16,927 bases of DNA from Fragilaria radians (Eukaryota > Bacillariophyta > Fragilariophyceae > Fragilariales > Fragilariaceae), in the NCBI GenBank assembly GCA_900642245.1, contig CAAAJI010000065.1, forward strand, positions 107,726-124,652. Direction: 5' to 3'. The position numbers and the translations under genes were made by a program. Shown here in pieces: positions 1 to 8,563 of the stretch (position 1 is its first letter; every line of letters starts with the position of its first letter). Below the pieces are notes generated by a model, which searched no databases, was not told where the DNA came from, and saw nothing but the letters and a program-made list of their open reading frames with translations.

Positions 1-1825
1 TTATCACGCAGCGAATCATTTGAATTTGATTTCGGAAGAACTTTTGTCAGATGACGATCGGATCATGCTTTGTAGATTGAACTTTGAGGCTGCAAAATTT
101 AGCAAGGAAAAGTCTGCATTTAACAAATCAGTAGAATTTTTACGCCATGGTCTAGCTCTGCTTCAAAGCGAGACGAAATGGACGGATCACTTCATGCTGG
201 CATTTGAAATGACTGAGCTTTTGGCGAAAGTAGAGCTTATCGTCGGTGACTTTCAGGCATGTATAGAGACAACAGGAGATGCTTTAAAGCGTGCCAAATC
301 GGTGGATCAAGCTTTATACTTGTTGCAAATAAACACTGAAGTACGAATGGCAAAGAATGAAATAGATGACTCCATAATTACTGCGAACGAGGCTTTGTGT
401 ACTCTTGGTGTAAAAGTCCCCAAAAAAATATCTATTAGGACGGTCGTCATGAAGTTACTCAAGGTAAGAGCATTGATTGGATGGAAATCAGATGATACTA
501 TCCTCTGCCTTCATGTGATGTGTGACCCGAGAATGATAGCCGCTGTGAGATTACTGTTTCATACTAGCACGTACTGTCTCATGAAAACCGAGGTTGAGCA
601 GCAATCCTTGTTTTACGCTCTGCTGGCCACAGAATTGACTTTAAAATTTGGATTATCACCTTTCAGTGCCCCAGCCTTTGCTACGTACGGTATGATCGAA
701 GTCTTTTTGGGCTGTTGGGCTCGTGGATACAGGTTCGGGAAGTTGGCATTGAGCATGTTGGATCAAATGAAGTTGAAGGAAATTGAATCGCCAACGCTCA
801 ATCTGTGCTCAAGTATATGTTTGCATTTCCGGAAGCAGGTCAATAATTTGGTGACGGACTTTGATCGAGCGATGGACATTGGATTAGAGTCCGGTGATAT
901 TTTATGGGGTGTATATTCTCTTTCTTCTTGTATTGAAAGCAGATGCATGATTGGTGAAAACCTTGAAAGGCTCGATGCCTTTCAACGAAAAAACTATGAG
1001 AAGGCAGCTGAAATTGGACAGAGAGAACTATTGCGGTGGTCTGAACCATCTATGCAGTATGTATTGAACATGAGAAGCAGCTCAAGATATTGGAGGGGTT
1101 TAATTACACTTTCTGGTGAAAGAATGAACGAAAATGAATACATGGATTTTGCAAGCAAAGCTAAACATGAATTGTTTTTGTGGACAGCATTGTTTTTCAA
1201 GATGCAACTGGCGTATCATTTTGAGTTCTACAATCTTGCTCAAGAATGTCTCCGCGATATGGAGAGGACTGTAAGTGCAGCGCGATATTACTTTGGCGCA
1301 CCACTCTGGTACTTTTTGGCAGGAAGCACTCATTACGAAAGCTATATTCGAGCGCCCAAATCCAGACGATTTCATTTGAAATCCGCCCGGAAATACTGCT
1401 CATTCCTACAGAAATTCAAAATGTCACCCAACGGTGCACCATTTTTGAAATTCTTAGCAGCCGAGAAGTTATCATCTCAAGATAGAGCCAAACCTAGTGA
1501 GGTTGTTTCAGCTTATGAGGCAGCAATTGATGCCATGGCGAATATAGGATGGCCTAATATGGAGGGCTTGGCAAACGAAAAGTTGGCTTTTTTTCTAGTG
1601 CGTACTGGCGATTTAGACCTTGCTAGGGGATACTTTGATCGTGCCTTACATTTATACCAACATAAATGGGCAGCTACTGCAAAATATGAGTGGCTTCTTG
1701 AAAATAGTAAACGAATCCTAACCGAAAGAAACTCACAGTCGTCAAGACATATGTTGGTTGGGGCGACGATAAACGTGCACGATGATCAAAGCTTACTTTC
1801 AGAAACTCGGAATGAAAGCGTTTAA
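1..1825 (+). CDS. C-terminal TPR-like region of a kinase/AAA-ATPase-type signalling protein (5' partial)
   Basis: The reading frame is open from base 2 to the TAA ending at 1825, about 607 codons. The first available start-like codon is a TTG at 20, which is not a credible start, so the gene begins left of the window. The product is alpha-helical and TPR-like throughout, with no membrane segment. It resembles the region downstream of the AAA ATPase in bacterial and eukaryotic PknB-type kinase/ATPase/histidine-kinase proteins. Characteristic stretches are the first 50 residues (helix pairs ending YHAANHLN and LRHGLALL), the segment around residues 120-136 from the TTG (ANEALCTLGVKVPKK), and the last repeat at about 1510-1715 (YEAAIDAM, EGLANEKLA, WAATAKYEWL). 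The last segment normally precedes a GAF domain and a histidine kinase in those relatives. Here only about 35 polar residues follow it. The family is recognised from pattern memory. The role, probably stress or environmental signalling in the cytoplasm, is inferred. The N-terminal kinase and ATPase domains cannot be seen. Confidence 0.8.
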   Translation, partial: YHAANHLNLISEELLSDDDRIMLCRLNFEAAKFSKEKSAFNKSVEFLRHGLALLQSETKWTDHFMLAFEMTELLAKVELIVGDFQACIETTGDALKRAKSVDQALYLLQINTEVRMAKNEIDDSIITANEALCTLGVKVPKKISIRTVVMKLLKVRALIGWKSDDTILCLHVMCDPRMIAAVRLLFHTSTYCLMKTEVEQQSLFYALLATELTLKFGLSPFSAPAFATYGMIEVFLGCWARGYRFGKLALSMLDQMKLKEIESPTLNLCSSICLHFRKQVNNLVTDFDRAMDIGLESGDILWGVYSLSSCIESRCMIGENLERLDAFQRKNYEKAAEIGQRELLRWSEPSMQYVLNMRSSSRYWRGLITLSGERMNENEYMDFASKAKHELFLWTALFFKMQLAYHFEFYNLAQECLRDMERTVSAARYYFGAPLWYFLAGSTHYESYIRAPKSRRFHLKSARKYCSFLQKFKMSPNGAPFLKFLAAEKLSSQDRAKPSEVVSAYEAAIDAMANIGWPNMEGLANEKLAFFLVRTGDLDLARGYFDRALHLYQHKWAATAKYEWLLENSKRILTERNSQSSRHMLVGATINVHDDQSLLSETRNESV

Positions 1826-2659
1826 TTGTCATTTTCATGACTTTGACTTGTGATTTCTTTCATTTATTGCCAAGAAATCTTTTTGAACCTTAGACAGCTA
1901 CAGCTATCGCTCTTTTGATTTTATTCGTCAATCATTTGCGCTTGGGAAGAAACGGCTGTCTTACCGAAAAAAATGTTATCCATTTGGAATGAATGCATTT
2001 TTATCTTCGAGAATTTTCCAGAAAACCTTTCGGAATTCCGATGGAAGCCCCAAAATAGACCATTCAATATTGTTGCACCGAGGCTGATCAAAAATGTATG
2101 GCGAAAACTAATAACTAACGCTGCACAAATTTCTGATGAATTAGCTGATTGTTAGCCATGTGATATAATTTGCTCAAACAGAGTCAAAATAAAGTGGAAT
2201 CATTCAACGACGAAGATCTCCGTCTAGAAATGTGTGTCAAGTTCAACTTTCAAGTCTGTCCTAACAGTCAATAGAGAATACTAATACATCGACACAAAAA
2301 TTATTAACGTATAATGTCTGGGCGGCAGACGACATGATACATCTGAATTGAAGCATCGAATGTTAGATAAATAATGTGAGAAGTTCATCGAGATGCAAAT
2401 ACGCAATCTTCTGTATGGCTTGGTTGGTACTATGCGACAAACGAAGATACAGGGACGAATGCGTTTTGACTGCAGCAATCGTTGTATTCGATATAACCAA
2501 ATTGATACTTCTCCATGTATGTACAGAAGTCAACAACTTTCCAAGGATAGCATACAGAAATCATCTGATCTACTTTTCGAGATTGTAGTTAAGATTTTTG
2601 TTAAATATAATTGAAAAATGATTAAATCTCCCCAGCGAAGTCCTTGGATATAAGTTTAG
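1826..2659. other. Intergenic, no gene recognised
   Basis: This A+T-rich stretch lies between the end of the TPR gene and the end of the minus-strand frame at 2660. The open frames here are 60-73 codons, overlap each other on both strands, and resemble no family I know. A histidine-kinase or GAF continuation of the upstream gene was looked for and not seen. An AATAAA-like string occurs near 2187, but it is far from the stop codon and its use is unproven. Confidence 0.55.
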
Positions 2660-3199
2660 TCAACGTCTAGAAAGTTTCATTCGCGCCTTTCCCAAGTCGA
2701 TTGAATCTACACTGCAGCAGTCATCCCGGTCTTTATCGTTATAAACTATTTTAAACGATTCCTCGAGGGTTGCTATTAAATCATCCAAGCTGAAAGAAAG
2801 AGGTAATGACGCTGTCATAGATGATAGCTGCTCTCCACACTTTAACGGACGACTGCAAGTCAAAGTTATGTCGAGCATTCCGCTGTGTTTCTTCCAATCC
2901 ATTTCATGACTAGACTGACAAAAAGTTGAATGCGTATTGTTATCCATGTCCGAAAGCTCTCGAGATGTTGAACTCCGAACCGAATGCATAACGTCACAAT
3001 CATCAGTCATAGATGCAATATCCGTCTGATGGAGGATGGAAGATCCTAGTTTATGACGAGATATACTTGAGGACTCTGTCGGAGTTTTACTTGGAATCAT
3101 GTGGCATGTCACTTGATGAACCATCAGGGCACAAATGATACTTGGTGCTTCAGAGAGATTGGATGTTAGAAATTTTGCGATGGAATTGATCTGTAGTTG
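2660..3199 (-). CDS. Unrecognised open frame, 154 codons from the first ATG, possibly a terminal exon
   Basis: The minus-strand frame is open from just after a TAA at 3200-3202 to the stop at 2660, 179 codons. The first ATG is at 3124 and gives 154 residues. The product is Ser/Thr/Asp-rich with scattered Met and His. It ends in an amphipathic stretch (SLDDLIATLEESFKIVYND) followed by a basic tail (KARMKLSRR). No signal peptide, membrane segment or catalytic motif is visible, and I do not recognise it. No long frame on the opposite strand would make it a shadow, and its length is more than expected by chance in DNA this rich in A+T. The codons upstream of ATG 3124 also look protein-like. An acceptor-like TACAG ends at 3191, so this could be the last exon of a spliced gene. 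It is divergent from the gene at 4671. It could be a real small gene, an exon, or a chance frame. Confidence 0.4.
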   Translation of the reverse strand, partial: QLQINSIAKFLTSNLSEAPSIICALMVHQVTCHMIPSKTPTESSSISRHKLGSSILHQTDIASMTDDCDVMHSVRSSTSRELSDMDNNTHSTFCQSSHEMDWKKHSGMLDITLTCSRPLKCGEQLSSMTASLPLSFSLDDLIATLEESFKIVYNDKDRDDCCSVDSIDLGKARMKLSRR

Positions 3200-3310
3200 T
3201 TACTTCAATCCTTTGAGAAAGCCGAGATGCCGCCGTTTGAGAAATTTCTGACACCCAACTTCAAGAATATCCAATCAAATCATAATGTGTACTATGAAGT
3301 TCACTGTTGA

Positions 3311-3318
3311 TGACGTAA
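3311..3318 (+). promoter_or_regulatory. CRE/bZIP-like octamer TGACGTAA
   Basis: TGACGTAA matches the CRE/ATF-type bZIP recognition core TGACGT. It lies about 190 bases upstream of the first ATG (3124) of the minus-strand frame. Diatom CO2/cAMP-responsive promoters are known to use TGACGT cores. Function at this site is inference from one short match, which is also expected by chance on this scale. Confidence 0.2.
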
Positions 3319-4000
3319 TGACCATGGATTCCCACCCAATCATTTTTCAATAACATGTGGCGTCAAACATATGCTGCAAAAACAGCAACGACCACTGACA
3401 AGTACATGAGCTAGTACATTTGCGTTATGTCGGATAGATACTAGTACTGTGAGGCTTGATTTGTTCACCCAGTTAGTTGTATATCCATTCATTAGCGCTT
3501 TGCCAATGCTTGCTTTACAATACTGCGTTGCGTTCGGAATTTTGGTTATGCTATTTTGAGCTTACGCATTATACCTGCATCAATTCTGGTGAATCATGTT
3601 ATTATGAAGCATTCCGTTGATACTTACATCGTATTCGTATACCGTCAATACTTATATTTGTATCTAAATTTTTGTAGAAACTTTTCGGAACATTTAGCTC
3701 TTTTGCAACTTGACGGTTATAAACACTTTAGCTAAAAGTATAGTAATGGAGTTTTCCGCAGTGTATGGTGATTACTGCAGAATTCAAACGCTTCAAGTAG
3801 CTACAGGTTAAGCAGAAAGAGGTACCAATTAGTAATGGACATAACATATAATCCCTTAATGCTACTTTATATTCGAGAGAGAAACTTATCTGTGAGATAG
3901 TCTGATGGAAAATCTTTTTCATAGACTTTGACATGTTAGAAGGCATGAAGGAGATGAAAAAATGAGGAGATTTTTTAAAACTGTTAGTTAGCAATAATGT

Positions 4001-4008
4001 TTACGTCA
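4001..4008 (-). promoter_or_regulatory. CRE/bZIP-like octamer TTACGTCA (inverted copy)
   Basis: TTACGTCA is the exact reverse complement of the octamer at 3311-3318. It lies about 670 bases upstream of the ATG at 4671. The opposite orientation in the divergent spacer is suggestive of bidirectional control, but neither promoter is experimentally defined here and the match is short. Confidence 0.2.
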
Positions 4009-4670
4009 ATGTCAAAATGGCGATTGCCTCCAAAGTTAGGGTCTAAGTTTGTGTCTTTTTTCAGACAAGCTTGTTTTCGTTTAAGATCATGATGAGAACA
4101 AATTCATTGTTGACTCACAGTCTTTGTCTGAATAATCTAGAGTAATCTACCTCTCTTATTCAGGTTTTCCAACATGTAAATTGACCGCTACTTATATGAA
4201 ACTATACAGAACAGGATCATTGACAAAGATATAGAACCAACCATGCAATGATGGTTAGGGATTTTCTTGAAGTGAGAAAGCTACATATAAATGAAGAAGG
4301 TAAGTATTGACCAAAAGGTGTTGAAGTGAAGTCACAGTAACAATGAAATTCCTTTCTCTTTGGGAATGCTATCGTGCAAGGCCTTTCAAGTGTGTTGGAC
4401 CTGATTTACATCCTATATCAGAGCATTCCTTGGATGACATTTGCCATTGATAACGTTTCAAAGCTCTCATTTGTTTGCTCAGAAAGAGGTTCTACCAACA
4501 AAGTATCTGCACACACAATGGGATACAATCCAGGGATTGAAAATAACTGTAAAATGATTCCAGATTTGATTTGGTTACATACACCCTTTTAATTGGGTCG
4601 CATCCACAGAAAATACTGACATTTGGGGCAAGTGGAAAAATTTATTTGTGACAATTTCTGGACAACATAA

Positions 4671-6515
4671 ATGACCACCACACTCGGATTCATCATGGAA
4701 CGTAGATTTGAAGTCAAATCATGTCCATCTCAAGGAATGTTATCATCATCGTCATCGAATAAAAGACAGTTGAGACTACAGACGAATCCTAATTCGGGCG
4801 GTCGACGGTGGTATCGACGTAAAATCGCTATTCGAGGATTCTGTGGCATTGGCCTTTTTCTATTCATTTACTTTTGTAGTTTCTTTTGGGTTTCCTTCCA
4901 ATCTAATACAGCTGATAATAATATGAAAACGTATATTGCTTCAAAAATCATGATGGATGCAGCTACGAGCCGTTCACGGCTGTCTTCCTCGCAATCGAAA
5001 ATGATATCTAAACGGAAGAGAAGCAACTCATTATCCAAGTCCATATCAAATACAACAGTCAATCCAAATCCAAATAAGATTAATACTGCAGAAACTACCC
5101 AACGGGATTGTCAAGTTTTACTCGCCAATCATCATGTTCAGAATCATTATGAGGTTTTGGAGAGTATCGTTGCTCTTTATCCAATACCTGGGTTCATGGT
5201 ACCATCATCAGAAATATCTCCAAATTGCAATCAAAAGCGACTACAATTTACGATTGTCATATCGTCAGGTCTTGATCATCTTCGTTCTCAACGAAAAAGT
5301 CGTTCATGGTTAAACTATGCCAATCGTTACATATTGAATAGAACCTATATATATAAGTATCATCATGATCCTTCAAATCAAAATCAAGGCACACTAGATA
5401 GTCAGCGACAAGAAAGATATGTGCGTGCTATATTTATGGATTATGGCGAGGATAATGATGGCAGTCATAACAATACAGATAAACCATTGCCCACAATGAC
5501 AAACACTAGTGACAGCAACAACACCATGACTAATCAGAATACTTCTTCCTTGATGCTCTGGAATCCCAAAAGCATAAAGAACAGTAATCAAAGCCTGTCG
5601 TTATCGTTTCCATCATTCATTCAATGGGATTATCAAATATCAGCAACATGTTATTGCGAGGTACTCATGGATTGGTTATTTTTGAATCCAACTCATTATT
5701 GCGTGTTTCATGGACGATGTCTACCTGAATTACTACAACAGCATGCACCTGGCCGATATCAATGGTTACATCCCAGTTTCGGTCCTAATCATTCCTTTTT
5801 TCCGCGTTACCTGCCAGAATTTACTTCTCCCCGAAACGTTGATTTCCATCAGGATCACATATGCATCGTGGGATATGTCATTCGACGTCATTATGAATTC
5901 CTTGCTGATTTTATCAGCCATACGGACATGTCAGTACTGTTTTCTTCGTCAAATTCATCATCCTTGGAACAATCTTTACAACAACATCCACCTCATTCAT
6001 CACTCTTGCATCCGCCACGTCCACTTTGGTTTCATCACTTTGGTCTTGCGGGTAATCTCAATAAGACAGCCATGGCACCATACATGTCCAGAATGCACAT
6101 ACACAATTCATCGCTCTATCTATCTTGGCAATATGACTTACATCAAACTTGTGATGCCATTGTAATCTTGACACGGAAACAAGATCAGTATGATTACTTT
6201 GCTTCAACTGGAGCTAAGACAAAGTTATCAGGCGCGATTGTACAGGGATGTGTCTATAGGAAGCCCATGTTACTTCATCATGAACTATCCAAGGATTATC
6301 ATCAAGTATGCCAAGTAGCAATTTCTCAACAACAGACTAAAAAAAGCTACATGAAGTCTACTAATGCATCAATCTCTCCAAACAGCAATACTACTGGAGG
6401 GGATCCCATTTGGTACCAGCATGGTGAAGATTATCTTTCCTTTCGAAGTGGAATGATGGACTTGTTAAATGGTTTAACCAAAGAAAAGGAACGACTACGT
6501 TTGGAACTAGGATAA
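4671..6515 (+). CDS. Predicted type II membrane protein, possible Golgi glycosyltransferase-like enzyme
   Basis: This is an intact intronless frame of 614 residues. A TAA sits immediately upstream in frame (4668-4670), so ATG 4671 is the first possible start. The ATG at 4695 (residue 9) has a better context, with A at -3 and G at +4. The N-terminus is basic (RRWYRRK, residues 45-51) and is followed by one hydrophobic span at about 56-75 (FCGIGLFLFIYFCSFFWV). That gives a short cytoplasmic tail and a large lumenal part, typical of Golgi enzymes. A Ser/Lys/Asn stem (80-145) leads into a Cys-containing core (CQVLLANHH, about 147-175; CYCEVLMDW, 327-335; HYCVFHGRC, 342-350). Low-complexity inserts interrupt the core at about 260-310, 420-450 and 553-577. 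Roughly a dozen N-X-S/T sequons are present. The C-terminal segment (TCDAIVILTRK, then GAKTKLSGAIVQGCVYRKPML at 514-534) is reminiscent of the nucleotide-sugar half of GT-B glycosyltransferases. Topology is well supported. The enzymatic call is tentative, and it may be an alga-specific family of unknown function. Confidence 0.75.
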   Translation: MTTTLGFIMERRFEVKSCPSQGMLSSSSSNKRQLRLQTNPNSGGRRWYRRKIAIRGFCGIGLFLFIYFCSFFWVSFQSNTADNNMKTYIASKIMMDAATSRSRLSSSQSKMISKRKRSNSLSKSISNTTVNPNPNKINTAETTQRDCQVLLANHHVQNHYEVLESIVALYPIPGFMVPSSEISPNCNQKRLQFTIVISSGLDHLRSQRKSRSWLNYANRYILNRTYIYKYHHDPSNQNQGTLDSQRQERYVRAIFMDYGEDNDGSHNNTDKPLPTMTNTSDSNNTMTNQNTSSLMLWNPKSIKNSNQSLSLSFPSFIQWDYQISATCYCEVLMDWLFLNPTHYCVFHGRCLPELLQQHAPGRYQWLHPSFGPNHSFFPRYLPEFTSPRNVDFHQDHICIVGYVIRRHYEFLADFISHTDMSVLFSSSNSSSLEQSLQQHPPHSSLLHPPRPLWFHHFGLAGNLNKTAMAPYMSRMHIHNSSLYLSWQYDLHQTCDAIVILTRKQDQYDYFASTGAKTKLSGAIVQGCVYRKPMLLHHELSKDYHQVCQVAISQQQTKKSYMKSTNASISPNSNTTGGDPIWYQHGEDYLSFRSGMMDLLNGLTKEKERLRLELG

Positions 6516-7284
6516 AAGGAAATGCCCCAACAAAAGAGTAAGGAAAATGACCAGCTTGTGAATAAACGGAGGAATCAAATTCTTTTCGTATACGATTTTT
6601 AAGCATATTGTTTTGCAAATAGAATAGCATATCAAAGTGAAACAAAGAATTCTGTAATTGGTGAACATTTGGATTTTGAAGTTCTGTAGTAGTGACATAC
6701 TTTTACACTAAAAAGATTTGGAACATTTGTAAGGAGGTGTACTGCGTTGATATTCGTTTGGATATTTGTATAGCCTTATTACCCATCAAATGGGGTGTTG
6801 GTAGAGACTAGAAACCCCAGTGCATTAACACCCTTTCAAGAATGTAAGGTGTTCATAAAGGGCAATTGTGAGGGAACCGACATATACTCCTCTTGAAACC
6901 CTATTTCAAAACCCAAGATCAGTTAGCTCATGTCAAGAAATGGAGCAGAACAACCATATTGTCAAGGGTCTTCACAATAGCCGCAGGATCATTACAAGTC
7001 AACCCTTAGTAGAAGGAACTTCTCTTGGAAGATATTGAAACAAAAAGGTTTTGGAAAAGTGCTACAATCTGTAGCAAAAGTAATATAATGACTTCTTGTC
7101 ATGTTTTTGTTTTAGAAGCTGTTTGTTTTGATTTAATTGGAGGACGGTATACTACACCAGGTCGCACACTATGACACTAATATCAACTTAATGGAAAAAG
7201 AAAGGCCAAGAAATGGAAACTGGTTTGTTAGACTGTCGTCTGCTTCATACGCAATTGCTTGTTATCGCTAATCAAATTATGACA
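6516..7284. other. Intergenic, 3' side of the membrane-protein gene, with inverted repeats
   Basis: This is the non-coding 3' flank of the 4671-6515 gene. An AATAAA at 6561-6566, 46 bases after the stop, could serve polyadenylation, although algal signals often differ from this. A cluster of short complementary segments lies at 6791-6862. No gene or clear retroelement coding could be read in this part on either strand. Confidence 0.5.
6791..6862. repeat. Cluster of overlapping short inverted repeats
   Basis: TGGGGT (6791-6796) pairs with ACCCCA (6814-6819). GGGTGTT (6793-6799) pairs with AACACCC (6827-6833). AACACC (6827-6832) can also pair with GGTGTT (6848-6853). CCCTTT (6831-6836) can pair with AAAGGG (6857-6862). 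All are perfect 6-7 bp matches, and several exclude one another. They could form alternative hairpins in the 3' flank, or be remnants of a mobile-element end. The stems are short, so chance is a real alternative. Confidence 0.35.
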
Positions 7285-7700
7285 TTGCCATTGTATTTCT
7301 GCTAATTTTACAGAATATTTTTACACCATTCATTTGGAGTGTGTACCATTTCCATTGTGATAACCCTTTCGAACATACTGCAGTTAGTTGCTTGACATTT
7401 CACCAGCATAATCATATGGAAGAAATGTTGAAGGGATACCGTAGATCACTCTTCTTGGTGAGCAAGCAGTCCCAAGCATAGCAAGCATAATCATCAACTC
7501 CATTTAGCCAGTATTTACTTTTGCGAAGAGACTCATGGTAAGGTCCGCTTATGTCAAGAAAAAGATGCCCTTCTGGCTTATTGGAGTCACTAGCTGTAGG
7601 CTTAGGTACTGCTGTGGCATTTGCTCTGGCCAAAGCACAGGCTCCATAGTCCATTTTTTAATCCAGACAGGTTAATGTCCATAGAAGGGGCCATTAACGT
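7285..7700 (-). mobile_element. Decayed Ty1/copia retrotransposon integrase fragment
   Basis: The best-preserved part is an open frame at 7412-7654 on the minus strand. It carries a CALA-type zinc-finger end followed by the start of the integrase core (HLFLDISGPY, then SKYWLNGVDDYACYAW and KKSDL). This order is typical of copia pol just after the gag-pre-integrase domain, and the D of LFLDIS is the first catalytic Asp. Further along the same strand the homology continues in other frames. DYAGE (7399-7413) stands where copia has the second Asp (DNAGE). A Thr-Pro-Asn (7332-7343) and an Asn-Gly-Val (7322-7330) stand near the TPQQNG motif. Stops and frameshifts separate these pieces. A weaker trace runs upstream to about 7700. 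No reverse transcriptase, LTR or primer-binding site was found, so this is a dead internal fragment. Outer limits are approximate. Confidence 0.72.
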
Positions 7701-8563
7701 ATATGCTGAAATATTTGAATGAGTAAGTATTCATTGGAGTTTGTTGATATCCATGGTTTAAGACGGTGAAATAGCAGTGAATTCAGTGTTTTTATTGATG
7801 CTGCATTTTCTCAAATAGAATAGCTTGTCTAAGGCTTCCAAGTCAAAGGATGCAGAAGCAAGCTGATCATTGAAATACTCATTGCAGTTGCGCTGAAGAC
7901 TTTCCATCCATTCTCAAGCAAGACGAAAGAACCAAGGATTGGTATTGAATAATTAAGCAAGGCCTATTTTATCCATAAACTATTCCCAAGTTTGATAATC
8001 TTTGGAAAAATGTTCAATCCTATATAGCCACCTATGAGCAAACAATATCTCACCCATAAAAAGATTCACCTCTATGAACTGATGAAGATCCTGCTAAGTA
8101 TAGGTTCATTATGAATTGCGTGCGTAGATAATTGTTTTTGATGCTATAAAAAGGTTCAGCATGTCAACAAGAGAAGGACATTCAAACCCGTTAAGAGGGT
8201 ATTGACTTATCTTGAGAGATATCTAAAGGGCGGATCATTGCAGTTATAGCACATCCAGATCTTTCAATTTGCCCTAACTAAGATAACTTTATTGTATGGT
8301 GATAAGTTGTTCTATCAGTGGTATTCAAATTAACAAAATGATCTTCTGGAATTTACTTATAGACATTAATACTGAAACCATAGCGTAAGTACAGCTGTTA
8401 AGAAAACAACTCAAGAGGTAAATTAATTGAGCTTCTATTCAACATTTTCAACGTGAAGGTGTGTATTTCAAGTATCAGCGTTATTGCTTCTGCTTCTGCA
8501 ATCTCAAAGTATGTTTCCGGTCTTTTTTTTACTTATCTAATGAATGAAAAATGGAATGGAAAC
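7701..8563. other. Intergenic, 3' flank of UTP20, no gene recognised
   Basis: This A+T-rich stretch lies between the copia fragment and the stop codon of the minus-strand UTP20 gene. One minus-strand frame of about 50 codons near 7790-7940 (starting MESLQRNCNEYF) is open and could be further decayed retroelement coding, since it lies on the upstream side of the integrase in the same orientation. It shows no diagnostic motif. The UTP20 3' UTR and polyadenylation site must lie in the right part of the region but cannot be placed. Confidence 0.45.

Larger units (their letters stand above)
3200..4670. other. Intergenic region between divergent frames, probable promoter space
   Basis: About 1.5 kb separates the minus-strand frame ending at 2660 from the plus-strand gene starting at 4671, so promoters of both would lie here. 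No protein family is recognisable. The frames at 3728-3994 (minus) and 4374-4592 (plus) have no familiar features. Visible signals are two CRE-type octamers in opposite orientation (3311-3318 and 4001-4008) and a strong splice-donor-like GTAAGTATT at 4300, which might mark a 5' UTR intron. No tRNA-like fold or tandem repeat was seen. Confidence 0.5.

Noticed and set aside
1973..2155. A 60-codon frame just after the TPR gene, considered as a further exon
   Set aside because: It contains no GAF, kinase or response-regulator motif, and no good donor was seen near the end of the preceding gene.
3728..3994. An 88-codon minus-strand frame with a hydrophobic middle
   Set aside because: The composition follows the local A+T richness, there is no recognisable motif, and the adjoining sequence shows no coding character.
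4405..4420. TATCAGAGC, similar to part of the copia primer-binding site for initiator tRNA
   Set aside because: Only nine bases match, no LTR end or gag-pol follows on that strand, and the copia fragment at 7285-7700 is on the opposite strand and 3 kb away.
5710..6165. A 151-codon plus-strand frame inside the membrane-protein gene
   Set aside because: It lies in a shifted frame entirely within the 614-codon gene, resembles no family, and its Ile/Tyr/His-rich make-up is what shifted reading of the host codons would give.
6885..7010. A plus-strand run of about 47 open codons containing QDQLAHVKKWSRTTILSRV
   Set aside because: It looks mildly protein-like but ends in tandem TAG codons, has no start codon, and matches no domain I know. 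It is too short to call a gene or relic.
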